In this document: one piece after another, positions 39,241-51,900 of the stretch
How positions within the stretch are numbered: position 1 is the stretch's first letter
How the letters are laid out: each line of letters begins with the position of its first letter
From: Spongilla lacustris
Lineage: Eukaryota > Porifera > Demospongiae > Spongillida > Spongillidae
DNA: 64,000 nucleotides
Reading direction: 5' to 3'
NCBI GenBank assembly: GCA_949361645.1
Contig: OX442415.1
Span: forward strand, 3,319,148 to 3,383,147
Translations under genes and position numbers: made by a program
Notes under the pieces: model-generated
Databases searched by the model: none
Seen by the model: only the letters and a program-made list of their open reading frames with translations
Told to the model about the DNA's origin: nothing

Positions 39241-40880
39241 TGCAGGAAACCGTTCCTTGCCTTCAGACGTTTGTGTATAGAACCCATTTCTATATGCAGC
39301 TGCAGTAAATGCATAAGCCTACATCAGTATATGCATGGCAAAATATGCGCGAGCATGTACTGCTGATAATGCATGCAGGTTCCAGCGACATGGTAATGAT
39401 ATTAAAAGAAACACATGCAACAGCATCCACTAGACATATAGGGCTCATGCAGGTCAGAAGATAAAGTTGAATTATAGACCGCGCTCCATGCATGTGCGTA
39501 TACTCTATATATGAACAGCTCTTAGCTCTCAGGGTACTCTATTCACCAAACCTTCTACACCTATGGAGGCCTGGCCTGGTGCTTGTTCATTGCCAGAGAA
39601 GATGAGGATGAATTCAATGCTAGCCATGCATGGTAACATATATTACCTGCGTGGTTGATTTTCAGCAAGGTTCGTGATTATGTTGTGATTATAGGAATCT
39701 CTTTGGACTACAAGTAAGCTCCAAGGTAATTAAAGCTCCACACAAGGATGCTTTTGGAGGAAATTTTTCATTGTGAATCAGGATCTTTATAATAACTTTG
39801 AATAAGACATATTAACACGTACTGTTTAAAGCCGATGAATATAGTTCATTGCAAATTGCGCCGGTGCTTGGTTCTTAACTTATGCCTGCTGCATGCATCT
39901 GTCAATGCATGCATGCAGTGTACAAAACAAGATGTTGAGAAGAATGATGCTATATAAGCTACAAACCTTTTGGTATAACTTTGGACCAGGGTGGCCGAAG
40001 GCCTGGCCTGACTTTCGGCAACCCTGCTTTGGACTCAAGAACACCAACGGAAGTCGCTCCTTTAGCAACGGCAAGGATTAAAGCCTGCTGTTTTCATTTT
40101 TCGATAATCAGTTGTACTTGCTGTGCGCTTGCATGGATCATAGGAATACTGCATGTGCCATCATGAACTCAGGGTCTATTTGATTTACAATCCTCCAAAA
40201 CACGCCTTAATTCAACCCTCAACGACTTTTTGTAACTTGACACGCTTCCGTGCATGTGTATACTGACTTTTAATTACAATCGTTAATGTATCACTCACAG
40301 TTCATGTTCATCACAATTTATAATTATATGAAGGCCATCCTGAAAGAGCTATTAGATTGGGGGGGGGGGCGATTTTACATGAGTACTTCACATGATCATG
40401 ATCACATTGATATCTCGATACTTTGCTGCTGGAGCTATAAAATATATGCATGCATGTTTCTCATAACCCTTTTGTTTGATAAGAACCAAGATTCTTACAT
40501 GTATAGCATACATTGTTCATAGCACTTGCTATTTACATTTTTTTAGAATTGATCTATACCTAATCATGTAGTTTCCATTTCTTAAACATGACGTGATGAT
40601 ACTATTACGAATTGTGATGGACTGTATATTCACCTGCTAAGCGAATCACCAACCCTACATTGTAAGTCGAGGATCGGAGGATGCATGCAAGCAAAGAGAT
40701 TCTCACTCAAAATAGTACGTGTCCTTAATTAGCCATGGTAAAATCACTCAAAAAGTTAATCGGGATGAAAATAGCTTGCACCTTATATGAATTGACAAAG
40801 GAAGGGAAGATTCCATCTGCGTGAAGCGCTGCATGAAGTAAACAAAGATACGTGCAAGCCCATTTGGAAAATGTACACAG
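39241..40880. other. Intergenic sequence, no recognised gene
   Basis: The stretch is AT-rich with CATGCATG-type palindromes. At 40,780-40,870 about 90 bp (with CCATCTGCGTGAAGCGCTG) recur at 47,985-48,070, and both copies lie next to hairpin/TIR elements, so this is probably repeat-derived rather than coding. Confidence 0.4.
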
Positions 40881-41012
40881 CAAAAACAGATTAATGCATG
40901 TCACTAGAAACAGTGAATAGGGCACTTGTTTTCTCAAAAACGAGTGCCCTATTCACTGTTTCTAGTGACATGCATTAATCTGTTTCTAGTGACATGCATT
41001 AATCTGTTTTTG
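40881..41012. mobile_element. Near-perfect hairpin repeat with partial arm duplication
   Basis: The left arm (40,881-40,926) is complemented by the right arm starting at about 40,942, with a loop of about 15 bases. The outer 24 bases of the right arm (CTAGTGACATGCATTAATCTG and flanks) are then repeated once more. The following GAGACTTGCATCATTATCAT is also the terminus of the element at 48,080-48,360. Confidence 0.8.
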
Positions 41013-41780
41013 AGACTTGCATCATTATCATTAGCATTCTCCTCCATGTATGCCACTGGTTGAACAAGCTTCAAAGCGATTTAGAAACTAAGCCCTATGC
41101 TTAAGTGCTACGTATACATTATATTATTCGCGTTCAAAGTTTTAAACGCCATTGAATAGGTTGCAATAGAACGCCTATACCTGTAGGCGTTTGTCCGATC
41201 TATTATTAAGGAAATTATCGTGCTTAACAATACATGAATGTACAAGTACATGTACTAAGTTAAGTTATACCTTTTAAATAGCTGGGCAATCAGAACCTGG
41301 ACTGTTGACTTAGGCATGAATAATAAATGACGCTTAGCCTGGCAGGTTGGACAATGACACTTGCCACCCGCAAAATCCCATACATCATCAACAAAACAAG
41401 TACAAAGACAAAGTGCCAAATGTTCTGTATTACATGTATGTGAAGTAGCTTTGTCTGCTATAATTTAGCTGTTTTAACACCGGTTCCATGTAAATCGAAT
41501 GTTTTTTCGGCCTTTTTTTGTCGAACTCACATTTTGGAAAATTAGTCGGACGAGTGCTAAATGTCGCAAGTTCGTGCGTACATAGTAACCCAACCTTTTA
41601 CACAATGTTTAGCGCAATTCCAAGCTTCGTACATTGTTCCGCTCGTTTGCAGTATTGGTTAAAAGCGAAACGGTTAGACCCGTCCCGAAAAAAGGTACAC
41701 TTTTTTTCTGGGCTTTTTAAAAGTTAAACAACTGTCCAAACGTTCTTACCTCAACAAAAGACATAGCTTTCATACAACTT

Positions 41781-42054
41781 AAGACTCTTTACTTGTACGG
41801 AAGCATTGGAAACAGCTGTACTGACGCGGTAGTAGGGCCCGCCCGATTAGCTAGGTAGCTTTAGTCTCGACCCCAGACCTAAATATTTAACATCAACGGC
41901 GGGTGAATTAATGGCTCAAGACTCTTTACTTGTACGGAAGCATTGGAAACAGCTGTACTGACGCGGTAGTAGGGCCCGCCCGATTAGCTAGGTAGCTTTA
42001 GTCTCGACCCCAGACCTAAATATTTAACATCAACGGCGGGTGAATTAATGGCTC
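41781..42054. repeat. Exact-looking 137-bp tandem duplication
   Basis: Two successive copies (41,781-41,917 and 41,918-42,054) appear identical, each running from AAGACTCTTTACTTGTACGG to GGTGAATTAATGGCT. The absence of differences indicates a very recent event or an assembly artefact. Confidence 0.92.
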
Positions 42055-42078
42055 ACTGACCACTTAGTAAAAATGCCC

Positions 42079-42598
42079 TTACAGGTCAATACAATAAGCA
42101 ACTACAAAACTATTGTCGCTATCACTATCGCTTTTCAGATTCAGACCAGGCAAAAGCATTCGCGCCAGGGCCTTGATGCCTCTTCTGAACACATTTTCAA
42201 TTCGTTGCACACTAGCAGCATCAAGTTCACTCGCATACTGTATCTGATTACGGACATCAATATGAGGGAGCCTTCGCACGCTGCTTTCATACCCGTCTGC
42301 ACAACCCATCACCTTCAAAATGTGTGCTTGCGATGCATATTGGATGGCCTCATCGGTTATAGCAGGCGTTTCCTCCAAGACAGAACTCGCTGAAGCATCT
42401 GTAGTATGATGGATCCGAGCTTCCCTTTCCGGATTTGACCGAGCTGCCGTTTCGGAATCCGATGCAACTCAGTAATGTATCCTTTCTAGGTCGACCACGC
42501 GAACGAGGTTGGTACAAGCAGCATTTGGTACAGTTGGTTCCAGCGGTGCATTTGTCGCATACAGGTTTCTTGTGTTTGGCAGAACAAGGAAGAGACAT
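42079..42598 (-). pseudogene. Cysteine-cluster and AT-hook-like protein in a TIR element, frameshifted
   Basis: From a start at 42,598 the minus strand encodes a Cys cluster (CDKCTAGTNCTKCC), an AT-hook-like SRGRPRK, then loses frame near 42,465. The neighbouring frame continues with ETAARSNPEREARIHHTTD, then a helical region (LDAASVQRIENVFRRG) to a stop at 42,079. Together they would make a protein of about 170 residues that binds DNA (inference from the AT-hook and Cys cluster). It lies between inverted repeats, so it may be an accessory or transposition protein. I do not recognise the family. Confidence 0.45.
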
Positions 42599-43029
42599 AA
42601 TTAATTCATGGAAAATAAATTAACGGCAAATAATTGAAAAGTCTGGGACAACGTTTGGGTCTGGGTACCAGGCGAGAGTGTGTTGTACGAGAACGAGGTA
42701 AGTTGTGAACGTTTCACTTGTGCTATATTTTATTGGGTACCTAAACACGTCTACAGACACCATCAAATGTGTTTGAAACCTCTCCGGAAAAAAGTGTACT
42801 CGGTAGCATTCGAGCATCGAAAAACGGGCGACCGCGTCTGTTTAAATGAAGCTAACTACGTCACCGTGAATGATACGAAGCTAGGAATAGCACCAATCGT
42901 CGTAGAAAGAGTTGGGCTGTCAGAATATGTCTTTTTCAACTTAAAACCACCTTTTCCGACTAATTTTCTAAAAAGTAGGTTCGACAAAAAATATATTCTA
43001 TTTACATGGAACCGGTGTTAATCTCTTTT

Positions 43030-43770
43030 AAAATCTTTTACAACTCAAATAACACAATATGATTAAATCCAACAACTCCTGCTTGACAAGATTTTTTTCC
43101 CCACACATTTTATTACAAGTAGGCCAATCACGTTTTTACACGTTTTGTTGCGAAGGTGTTAAATCAGTTAAAAGTCGCCCCGCGTTCTCGCGTTTTTAGC
43201 ACCAAAAGTGGGCTAATTGATTTCGTTAACACGCCATTTGGTAACCAAGCGCAAGTGGACACTGGGCGGGTCCTAAGAACTCTGGCCTCTTCCGTTGAAC
43301 TACAGACTCACTGTACCTTCCATATGTACGAATTTTTGATTGCTTTTCTGGCCAAAAAACATACAAGTTTTAAGTACAGCTTTTATGTTCTGTATTTCCC
43401 CATATTCTGCAAAGACCCGTCTTTAAAATGTGCTAAAGGAATTCAACAACTGTTAAAGATATGAAGGTGTAAATAAAGTGTGCACACCTGTACACACTGT
43501 ACGTACAGTATGCACAACCTGTGCACACGGGCGCAAATAGACATTACAATTATCATAGTTATTATTATAATTTTTATGCATCACTTATATGATAGAATTT
43601 TAATGCTCATTCAATATCATAGAATAATTATAATCACAACATCCTAGTAGAAATGCCTAGTACAATTAGATTACATGGGTGTTGACTAATTTATCGACAT
43701 AGAGAAAGCTGGTATATGTATGGTGACAAGTTACAAGCATGTTTACAGCAATGCATCTTCATACCTGAGG
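43030..43770. other. Intergenic sequence
   Basis: A plus-strand open frame at 43,156-43,464 (102 codons) has no recognisable domain and follows directly on the TIR element; it may be an older, related repeat. The remainder is AT-rich with no gene. Confidence 0.3.
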
Positions 43771-43771
43771 C

Positions 43772-44235
43772 TCCATCAGAAGTTTGTTGAGATCATTTTT
43801 GAATTCTGTTCCATTATCAGTTGTGATCACTTAAGGTAAACCCATCCACATGAAAAGCTGTGTTACAAGTAGTTGAAAGAATTATTGCATGCATATCACA
43901 AGAAATAAAATTTAATAAATATATATATAACTCATTCATGTTTTATTAATATATCTGGTAGGGGGCAAATACACAGCAGTATAGTAACAGCAAATACAGC
44001 TCAGTCATGCATTAATATTAGCCTTGAATAGTGCATTTGCAACTCCAACAGCATATGCTTTTGGAGTTGCAAATGCACTATTCAAGGTAGCTACATGTAC
44101 AACCCACTTTGAAAAATAATCACTAACAGTTAAGATATAATGATTTCCAGATTCTGACTTAAAAATGGGTCCCACAAAATCAATTCCTATGTGATGCCAC
44201 GCATGAAGACTTGACTGGAGCAGGAAGGGTAGCAC
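43772..44235 (-). mobile_element. Ty3/gypsy-type integrase core remnant split by a hairpin
   Basis: On the minus strand, 44,235 to about 44,095 encodes WHHIGIDFVGPIFKSESGNH and ILTVSDYFSKW, the first catalytic Asp region of an rve integrase. About 240 bases further (43,845-43,780) VITTDNGTEFKNDLNKLLME supplies the second Asp region, with an in-frame stop just before it. Between them is a 66-base hairpin (44,022-44,087) and unrelated sequence. No third catalytic Glu region is seen. This is an inactive fragment. Confidence 0.75.
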
Positions 44236-44439
44236 TTACTCTTCAGATACTGGTAAGCCTCTTAAATTATGTTTTCCTTCACTGCTTCTTCCTCATTCGT
44301 TGACATTCTCTGCTTGTACCAGTGATAATAAAGTTAACTCTAATTATTATCTCTGCTTGTACTGTGTTTCCATGTGTTTGAGGTGATGTAACTGGCGTTG
44401 CGCACGCGCGGACTGGTTTTAGGTGTACCGGACAATTTT

Positions 44440-44990
44440 TGGCATCAAATACAGTCCGACCAGACTAGCTATATTTGGCGGCGACCAAAACTGGTCCGGC
44501 TGGACCAGTTTTTGCCCGGACCAAAATTTTTGTGACAGGGCCGTAAAGAACCGATCCGGGCACAGTGGAAATGAATATGCATGTAGAAAGTCCCGGGGAA
44601 TGTTTCTGGCTAAAGCGGTACGTGTCGTAGTGAACAATGTCCCCCCTAAAATTTTGTCCCCCCGGACGTTTTGCTCTAGTGTACAATGTCCCCCGGACAG
44701 TCTACACTAGGGCAAACTGTCCCCCTCCAGGGTAAAATGTCCCTCCTCATAACATTTTATTTCAAACTTTTAATGCAATCATAATATGGACTTGCAGTCA
44801 GTGATGGCTCGGTCGACTATTATCGATCCTGTCACGTTCACGGCTAACCGTACCGGATTGTCCCGGTCATGTTCAAGGACGAACGCTGACCGTATTTTAG
44901 CAATACGGTGACTTTGGCGGCTTGACGGGGGCCGCCTGGATCCAAAACGGTCCCGGTCGATATCCGGACGCAATTAATGGCACAAGGTAA
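44440..44990. mobile_element. Cluster of DNA-element ends
   Basis: In order: a GGTCCG/CCAAAA block (44,450-44,530), the 80-bp repeat shared with 34,134 (44,540-44,620), a GTCCCCCCGGACA array (44,637-44,752) and a hAT-like end with CAGTGATGG and ACGGT/CGGTCA subterminal motifs (44,810-44,980). None includes coding sequence. They look like nested or adjacent fragments of the non-autonomous families seen elsewhere in this window. Confidence 0.55.
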
Positions 44991-44999
44991 TAACCACAG

Positions 45000-45767
45000 C
45001 AATTATAAATTATACATTAAAAAGGCAATTCAACAAGATGACACTTTCTACTCTGCCCAAGGGTGAATACATGAATAATGAAAGGGGGGTGGAGGTGAGA
45101 TTTTTTTTTTTTTACATCTTTGAACGGTAAGTGTTGCATTTTAGCACATTTGCTTAAACTCTCAGCTACATGTATGATGGTTGGGGAGAAAAAGCCAATG
45201 CAGGTAATTTTATAAAATCGAACCAGCAGGAGGCTAGGTTAGCAGTAGGCTCAGCCTCCAGTGAAGCTGGAGAAAAGCAGGACATGTCATTATAGCAGAG
45301 TAAGCCCGACCTTAGTGAGGAAGAATGCTTGGGCTATCTTGCAATTAAGATCCAGCTGGCCTGCTATAGCTGAGCTATTATAATCATCGATTATCGTGTA
45401 ATAAAATTTATAAAATAAAAGTGCATGCATGTGATGTATACACTGATAATGTTAACATTTTAATCCGTCTATCTTCGTCTATTCTTCCGTCTACCTCCGT
45501 ATATTCCATGGACGTTTGTATCACCATATATATCGCGGCAGCCTGCATGGCCCTGATGGCAGGTGCTTTGTAGAACTGCAGGCGATTACATCCTATGCAT
45601 GTATGTGTATCGCTGGTGTATCTCATGTACTGTATTCACAATATCGTTACATGTTGGACATATATGCAAGTGCATGTAAAATAACTAATGGCACATAGTC
45701 CAATGGACTAAATCTACACAATTATATCAATTTATTTATTTATTTATTTTTAAGCGGCAGCATTTCA
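45000..45767. other. Sequence 3' of the EGF gene
   Basis: No exon continuing the fibrinogen-like start of the EGF gene is recognised here. A (TTTA)n-like run lies at 45,725-45,750. Short open frames on both strands have no features. Confidence 0.4.
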
Positions 45768-48700
45768 TTATAGGTACTGACAAAACACTAGAGCAGGCAT
45801 TCCAACAGCATCCAATGTCCAATACACTCCTGTTGTGACCTCACTGCGTACAGATTTTATTTCTGCGCAGCTGGCTGCTGGAACGTCGGGACTTACTCCC
45901 AAATAGCGACGTCTGATAATCGTATTCAATATCCACGTTGTAGCGGCATCACTAATTGTGCAGCCTCGCATACCTGGGATGTACGAAACGTTTTGGAAAC
46001 GTATATTACAATGTTTATAAATTGTACTTTATTTAACGTACAGTTTTCGCAATATAATCCTGTAGTATTTGCGGGGCATACACAACTAGAGTTTTGCCCA
46101 GTCATGATGCACACACCTCCATTCAAGCACGGGTTCAATTCACAACCTGAGAACACTTCATGGTCGAACGAAGTGACAATACTGGTTGACATGAAGATAT
46201 AATCCAATACCTTACCTGGCTTGCTACAATTGCCCCCTGTGTACGTTGCCACACACCAGCAGGAGGTGTTGATACACAGCCCATTCTGGCATGGGTAGCA
46301 GCTGCAGTTGTACGCACCGGGCGTGTTGGTGCACACTTGTGGGCAGGGCCCCTGCCCTCCGTTCACCGAGCATTCATCAATATCTTGATGTACAAAGCAC
46401 GATTTTAATTTTGCAGGCATGCATCTCAAATTGGAATCACATTGTATGTTCTTATTGATCACTGAGTGCTACTGAATCCAGGTGCACGCATAGGTAATAC
46501 AGATTCATAACAGTTACATATCATGCACGTGTCGTTATCACTAATGACCACTGATTAAGAATTAGAAGTATAGTTACAGAGCTAGAAAAATTAGTGATAG
46601 TGATGAAGAATAACGCATTGACAGGTTATCATACATAAGTACAATTGTACGCAGCTCAGCCACCTTGACATCAATATACATTCATTTGCAATTGATTAGT
46701 GTGTTATATCTTGTTTAATAGAGTTAATGACTTTAATAAAAAAATGTATCTTTAAAAATGACTTATTAATCATCTGTTCTTACCAGTACAGTTGTATCCT
46801 GATGATGTGTAGCCACTTTGACAGCTGCAGATGAAAGATCCAATGGTGTTGGTGCAATTTTGCTGACATGGTCCAAGTCCTCCATTTGGAATACATTCAT
46901 TAATGTCTAAAAGATACAGATTAGCATAAACTAACGTGCACTAAGACAACGGTATACATGTGTATGGTAGTAGAATGAATTGTTCCTGTATCAATGTACA
47001 ATATGGAGCGATACATATCTACCAAATATCATAGATGGGTTAAACCACCTTCATAACATGGGGATTGTAAATATATTTAGTCAGCTCATTTTAACATCAA
47101 AATTAAGCTATGTGCAATGTACAATACTATAAGTTCTAACTTCCCTGCATCATATACCTATCAAATATCCCAGACAGGGGGGGGGGGGGGGGGGGGGGGG
47201 AGGGGGGTAAAGCACTAACATTATATGAGAGATTGAATTTTATTTTCAGCTCATTATTAATGATATCAGTATTTTGCTAATGTGGGTGTGCTATATTAAG
47301 TAATGTTATTACATGTGGTACTAAGACAAATCTTTAAAAATGGCTTATTATCATCTATTCATACCAGTACAGTTGTATCCTGATGATGTGTAGCCACTTT
47401 GACAGCTGCAAATGAAAGATCCAATGGTGTTGGTGCAATTTTGCTGACATGGTCCAAGTCCTCCATTTGGAATACATTCGTTAATGTCTAAATCAGATTA
47501 AATTGCACATAGACAAAAGTACATGTGCACGGCAGAATATATTGTTTGATTATAGAATCTATGCCAATGTGCACCTTTAAAACATCTTGGATTACATGGG
47601 AGATAGAAAAAAAATTCCTGCTCATTTTGACATCAATATTTATAGGTAATGTATATGCAAAGGTTGAATTGATTGGTGTGCTTTACTAAATCTTGTTTAA
47701 TAAAACAGGTTACTGTCTTTAGTACAAAGGCAAATCTTGATATAAAAACATTCTCTATGAGAAAGTTAGTGGTATATAGGATTTGAAAGCAAAAAGCAGG
47801 GAAACAAGGGTTGAATGATGAGGAAAAACGAAATAGTCTTATATTTAGCACTTGCATGAACAATGTATTGTATTACAATGTGTGCCGGGCTAAATATAGG
47901 ACAATTTCGTTTTTCCTTATCATTCAACCCTTGTTTCCCTGCTTTTTACACCACTATTGCCTTCAAATGGAAAATTAAATACCTTGCACCTTATATGGAT
48001 TGACAATAGAACTAAAGATTCCATCTGCGTGAAGCGCTGAAGTATAACAAAGATACGTGCAAGCCCATTTGGAAAACGTAGAGACTTGCATCATTATCAT
48101 TAAGATGTCTGCAAGTATTGAGGCATGTATAGGTTAACGCGCCAACGCGTATAGCCGTAGCCGTAGGTGACGGACTATCCTTAACCATAGATAGTAGATA
48201 GATAGTCTCCTCTACTAGCTACATGTATACTACTATCTATGCATTAACAGACTTATTAACTGGTTTTATTTTTTAATTACATACAATGAATTATATATTT
48301 TTGACAAGGTACTTTGCCTCAATACTTGCAGACATCTTAATGATAATGATGCAAGTCTCTTTATTTTGAATGAGCTTCAAAGCGAATTAAAAAGGAAGCC
48401 CTATGCTTAAGTGATACATTATTCGTTGGGCGAGGCTTCATTACCACAAATGCGGATGACGCTCCATAGAAATCTATAGCTCACGTGATCGGTTTACAAT
48501 CCCTCTACTCTAATATCTATGGCACGCGTGACCCGGGCGCTAAAAAAATTACAAAACACTATTATTAAATAGCTGGGCAATCAGAATCTGGACTGTTGAC
48601 TTATAGGCATGAATAATCAATGGCCAGTCCAGCCTGGCAGGCCGGACTTTCCGCTTGGCCTGGCAGGTTGGACAATGACACTCACAAGGTAAGAAGCGGG

Positions 48701-48891
48701 GAGAGTAGATTGTTGCACCTGCAATTATGTGGCGCTATAATGCTCGTCCTTCGTTAACTCTATGTGTGCTTTGACTAATTTGTCCCAGTTAGGAAGCTAT
48801 TTAAATTATTGTCTGTTTTGCATGTGTTATTGACAGTACTGGAAGTGCAAGTATTCCTGTATTCAAAGTGATTTTAAACGAATCTACATGC

Positions 48892-48939
<48 letters not shown>

Positions 48940-51900
48940 AGCATTATACTAGAAATGTACACTGCATGCCTGATCACAAAAAGAGATTCAGGCCCAAGCA
49001 TATTTCTATAATCTGATACATGTTGTTGCAACTACCAACCCTTTGAAGGGGGGTGGGGGAATGAACTGGCTGGCGATTTTGCATGGGCTACAGGTTCCTT
49101 TTCCAATTGATGAACTTGCATTTATGCACCATTAGAGAATAATGGAGTTCATTAGCATGGTCGGTTGTGCACGGGACTAATTATAAAACACTTCGTATGG
49201 TAATCAAATACGTATACTGCATGACTTACATGAAGTTGCAAGTGCAAGACATGCATGTCAAGCAAAGAGAATTCAAAGAGCAGGCGAAATACTCTAAAGA
49301 TCAAAGTACCGTATGCTATCGACATTATATTATTATCGACATGCATACATGTATATCGTCGCGGCAGCACTATGCCGCGGCCAGCCATGGCCGTCCTGCA
49401 GCCGCGAAATCAGTGCTGACCGCCATCGGCCGCGGGCCGTCAATGTGTCTGGCCGTCTGAGCCGTCAATTCAGAGTGACCGTCAGAATTTTACGGCTGAC
49501 CGTAAAAAATATTATCCGGGCACTGACGGTCAATTAGCTACTGCTATATGGCTGACGATATCGAAGAACCCATAACGATAGCTGCACCGGTTTCTATAAA
49601 AAATCTCATCCAGGGCACAAGGATTTATCATGGTTGATAGTTTCCCATACAGGCTAATGCCAGGTTCAAAGAAGAGCATTACAATATTGCTGGTATGGTA
49701 CTGATGTATGATGATGCACCTACAGATGCAGATGTCCAATTATATTATAGTATCTATGGTCCAATTGAACGGAGATTACACAGCAATTGATTTGGATGTT
49801 TTTTTCTTTAAATTTATTTTGATAAACACGAAGCAGAGCGTTTGGCTGCTGATCCTACTGTGATGCAAACAACCATGCAGCAAAGAGATGGTAGACGATG
49901 CAGTTTCATCGAGACCTAACAGAAAAATACATTAATTGGCGTCAGCGTAAATAATGTCTTGGACAAGTGGAGCATTAATGAAGGAAATTTAAATTTTCCG
50001 AACATAGCAATGATGGCACTAAAATATTTGGCTGTTCCAGCATCAAGTGCACCTTCTGAACGTGTTTTTTTTTTTTCCCAATTGAAGCTAATCCTTGACA
50101 GAAAGAGGTGCATGGAGAATCGAGACAGACAGGCTTGAAAGCTTTTACGCTGCAACAAGAACTTCAGTGCCAGCCCTGATCAGTTTCCATCCTCACCTCC
50201 TTAATTCTCTTCAGGCTGTTTACGTACATTATGTCCATATATATTCATTCTTTGTATTTATCCGTTGAATCATTGCTATATATTGCGTCTAATTGAATTA
50301 TAGTATAATGCTAATCTTGTACCCAGACCCAAATGTACGTAACGCCAGACCCAAATGTACGTAACGATGATTATCGCTTACAGTATAACATCTATGTACG
50401 CTGTATTATACTGTAAGCGATAATGCTACGTACGTTTGGGTCTGGGTACGAGACTAGTATAAAGCCGCATCTATTCACATGCAAACCGATGACCAGCAGT
50501 GCATGTGGAGCTATACACGCTGCCAATACAGTAATATAATACACGTATATGACGTATGCAAGTTTTGACCGTATGGAATGGTCACGGCTATCTCTAGCCG
50601 TGACCATGACCGCCAGAAGTCTATTCCGGTCAACTGGCCGTCCGCGTGACTTCCTCCAACCAAAAATAATAGAGTTATAATCTCTGCTCCAACCGCGGTC
50701 AACCGCGGCAACACTGGGTATACCGTTATTTAATGGGAACATTGGTACACAAAATGTGCTCGTGTCAAGTTACAAATGAAATGGCTAGGTGTACGGATTA
50801 TTTCACCTACCACAGTGCAGCTCAAAATGTTTGCTCAAAAGCTATGTAAAGCAAAGATAGGCTGGGATGATGCACTCACTGGAGTCTTGTTGTCAAGTTG
50901 GGAATCATTGGTTAATAATTTGCTGCAAGTAAATGCACTTCAGATTCCTCGGTTCTATCTTTCTGGGGTTGACAGGTCGTCAATACAGTATGGCCTACAT
51001 GGGTTTTCCGATGCATCTGTTGGTGCATATGCTGCAGTGGTCTACTTGAAAATCCGAACACCTCAAGAAACTGTCGTGCGTTTCATAGCATCAAAGACTA
51101 GGGTAGCCCCTGTTCATAGTGAAACCATACCAAGACTTGAACTTCTTGCAGCACTTCTCTTGGCCAGATTGATATCAACAATTTCCAAGGCTCTGAGCCC
51201 TGAAATGTTTCTAGAGCCACCCACATGCTATACTGATTCACAAGTGGCACTCTGTTGGATCAAGGGTCAGAAGCATGAATGGAAGCAGTTTGTCCAGAAT
51301 CGTGTCATCAGTATTCGGGAACTTGTACCAACAGAACTGTGGAGGTACTGTCCAGGGACCACTAACCCAGCGGACATCCCTTCCAGAGGCATGAGTTTAG
51401 AGGAACTAATGAAGACACCATTGTGGTTAAATGGTCCTGCTTGGCTTGTGGAGGGTTTGGAAAATGGTGTCCTGGAAACTACCATGTCACAGGAGTGTCT
51501 GGTGGAAATGAAAAACACAACAGCCAGTGAAGATGAAACAACCACACTCATCCTGTTTGTTCCCAAGTTGGATATGGTATTCCACTGCGAAAACTACAGC
51601 AGCTTAACTCGGCTATTAAGGGTCACAGCATACGTCTGGAAGATCGTAGAAGTATTGAAGGCGAAGATGAAGAAAAGTGGTGATGTGAGCACACACTTAT
51701 CTACTGAAGACATAGCCAGGGCAGAGCTGTATTGGGCGAAATTGTCCCAAGATGTGCTGAAACAAGATCCAAAGTTTAGTACATGGAAATTGCAATTTGG
51801 ATTGTATATAGATAGTGTGGGATTGTGGAGATGTGGTGGTAGATTGAGTAATTCCGATCTGGCTGAATCTGCAAGGCATCCAGCATTATTGCATCACAAT

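Larger units (their letters stand above)
41478..43028. mobile_element. Candidate TIR transposon with one internal gene
   Basis: The left end (TTAACACCGGTTCCATGTAA at about 41,476) and the right end (its complement ending about 43,022) are inverted copies that stay alignable, with decreasing similarity, for roughly 250 bp. The interior holds a minus-strand protein frame at 42,079-42,598 and a recent 137-bp tandem duplication. No known transposase motif is visible. Element boundaries and target duplication are not certain. Confidence 0.55.

Noticed and set aside
38177..47487. Possibility that the EGF exons and the second adhesion GPCR form one gene
   Set aside because: They share the minus strand and order, but no GAIN, GPS or TM1-3 exon was seen in the 6.7 kb between them, and the EGF gene's last exon can end at its own stop.
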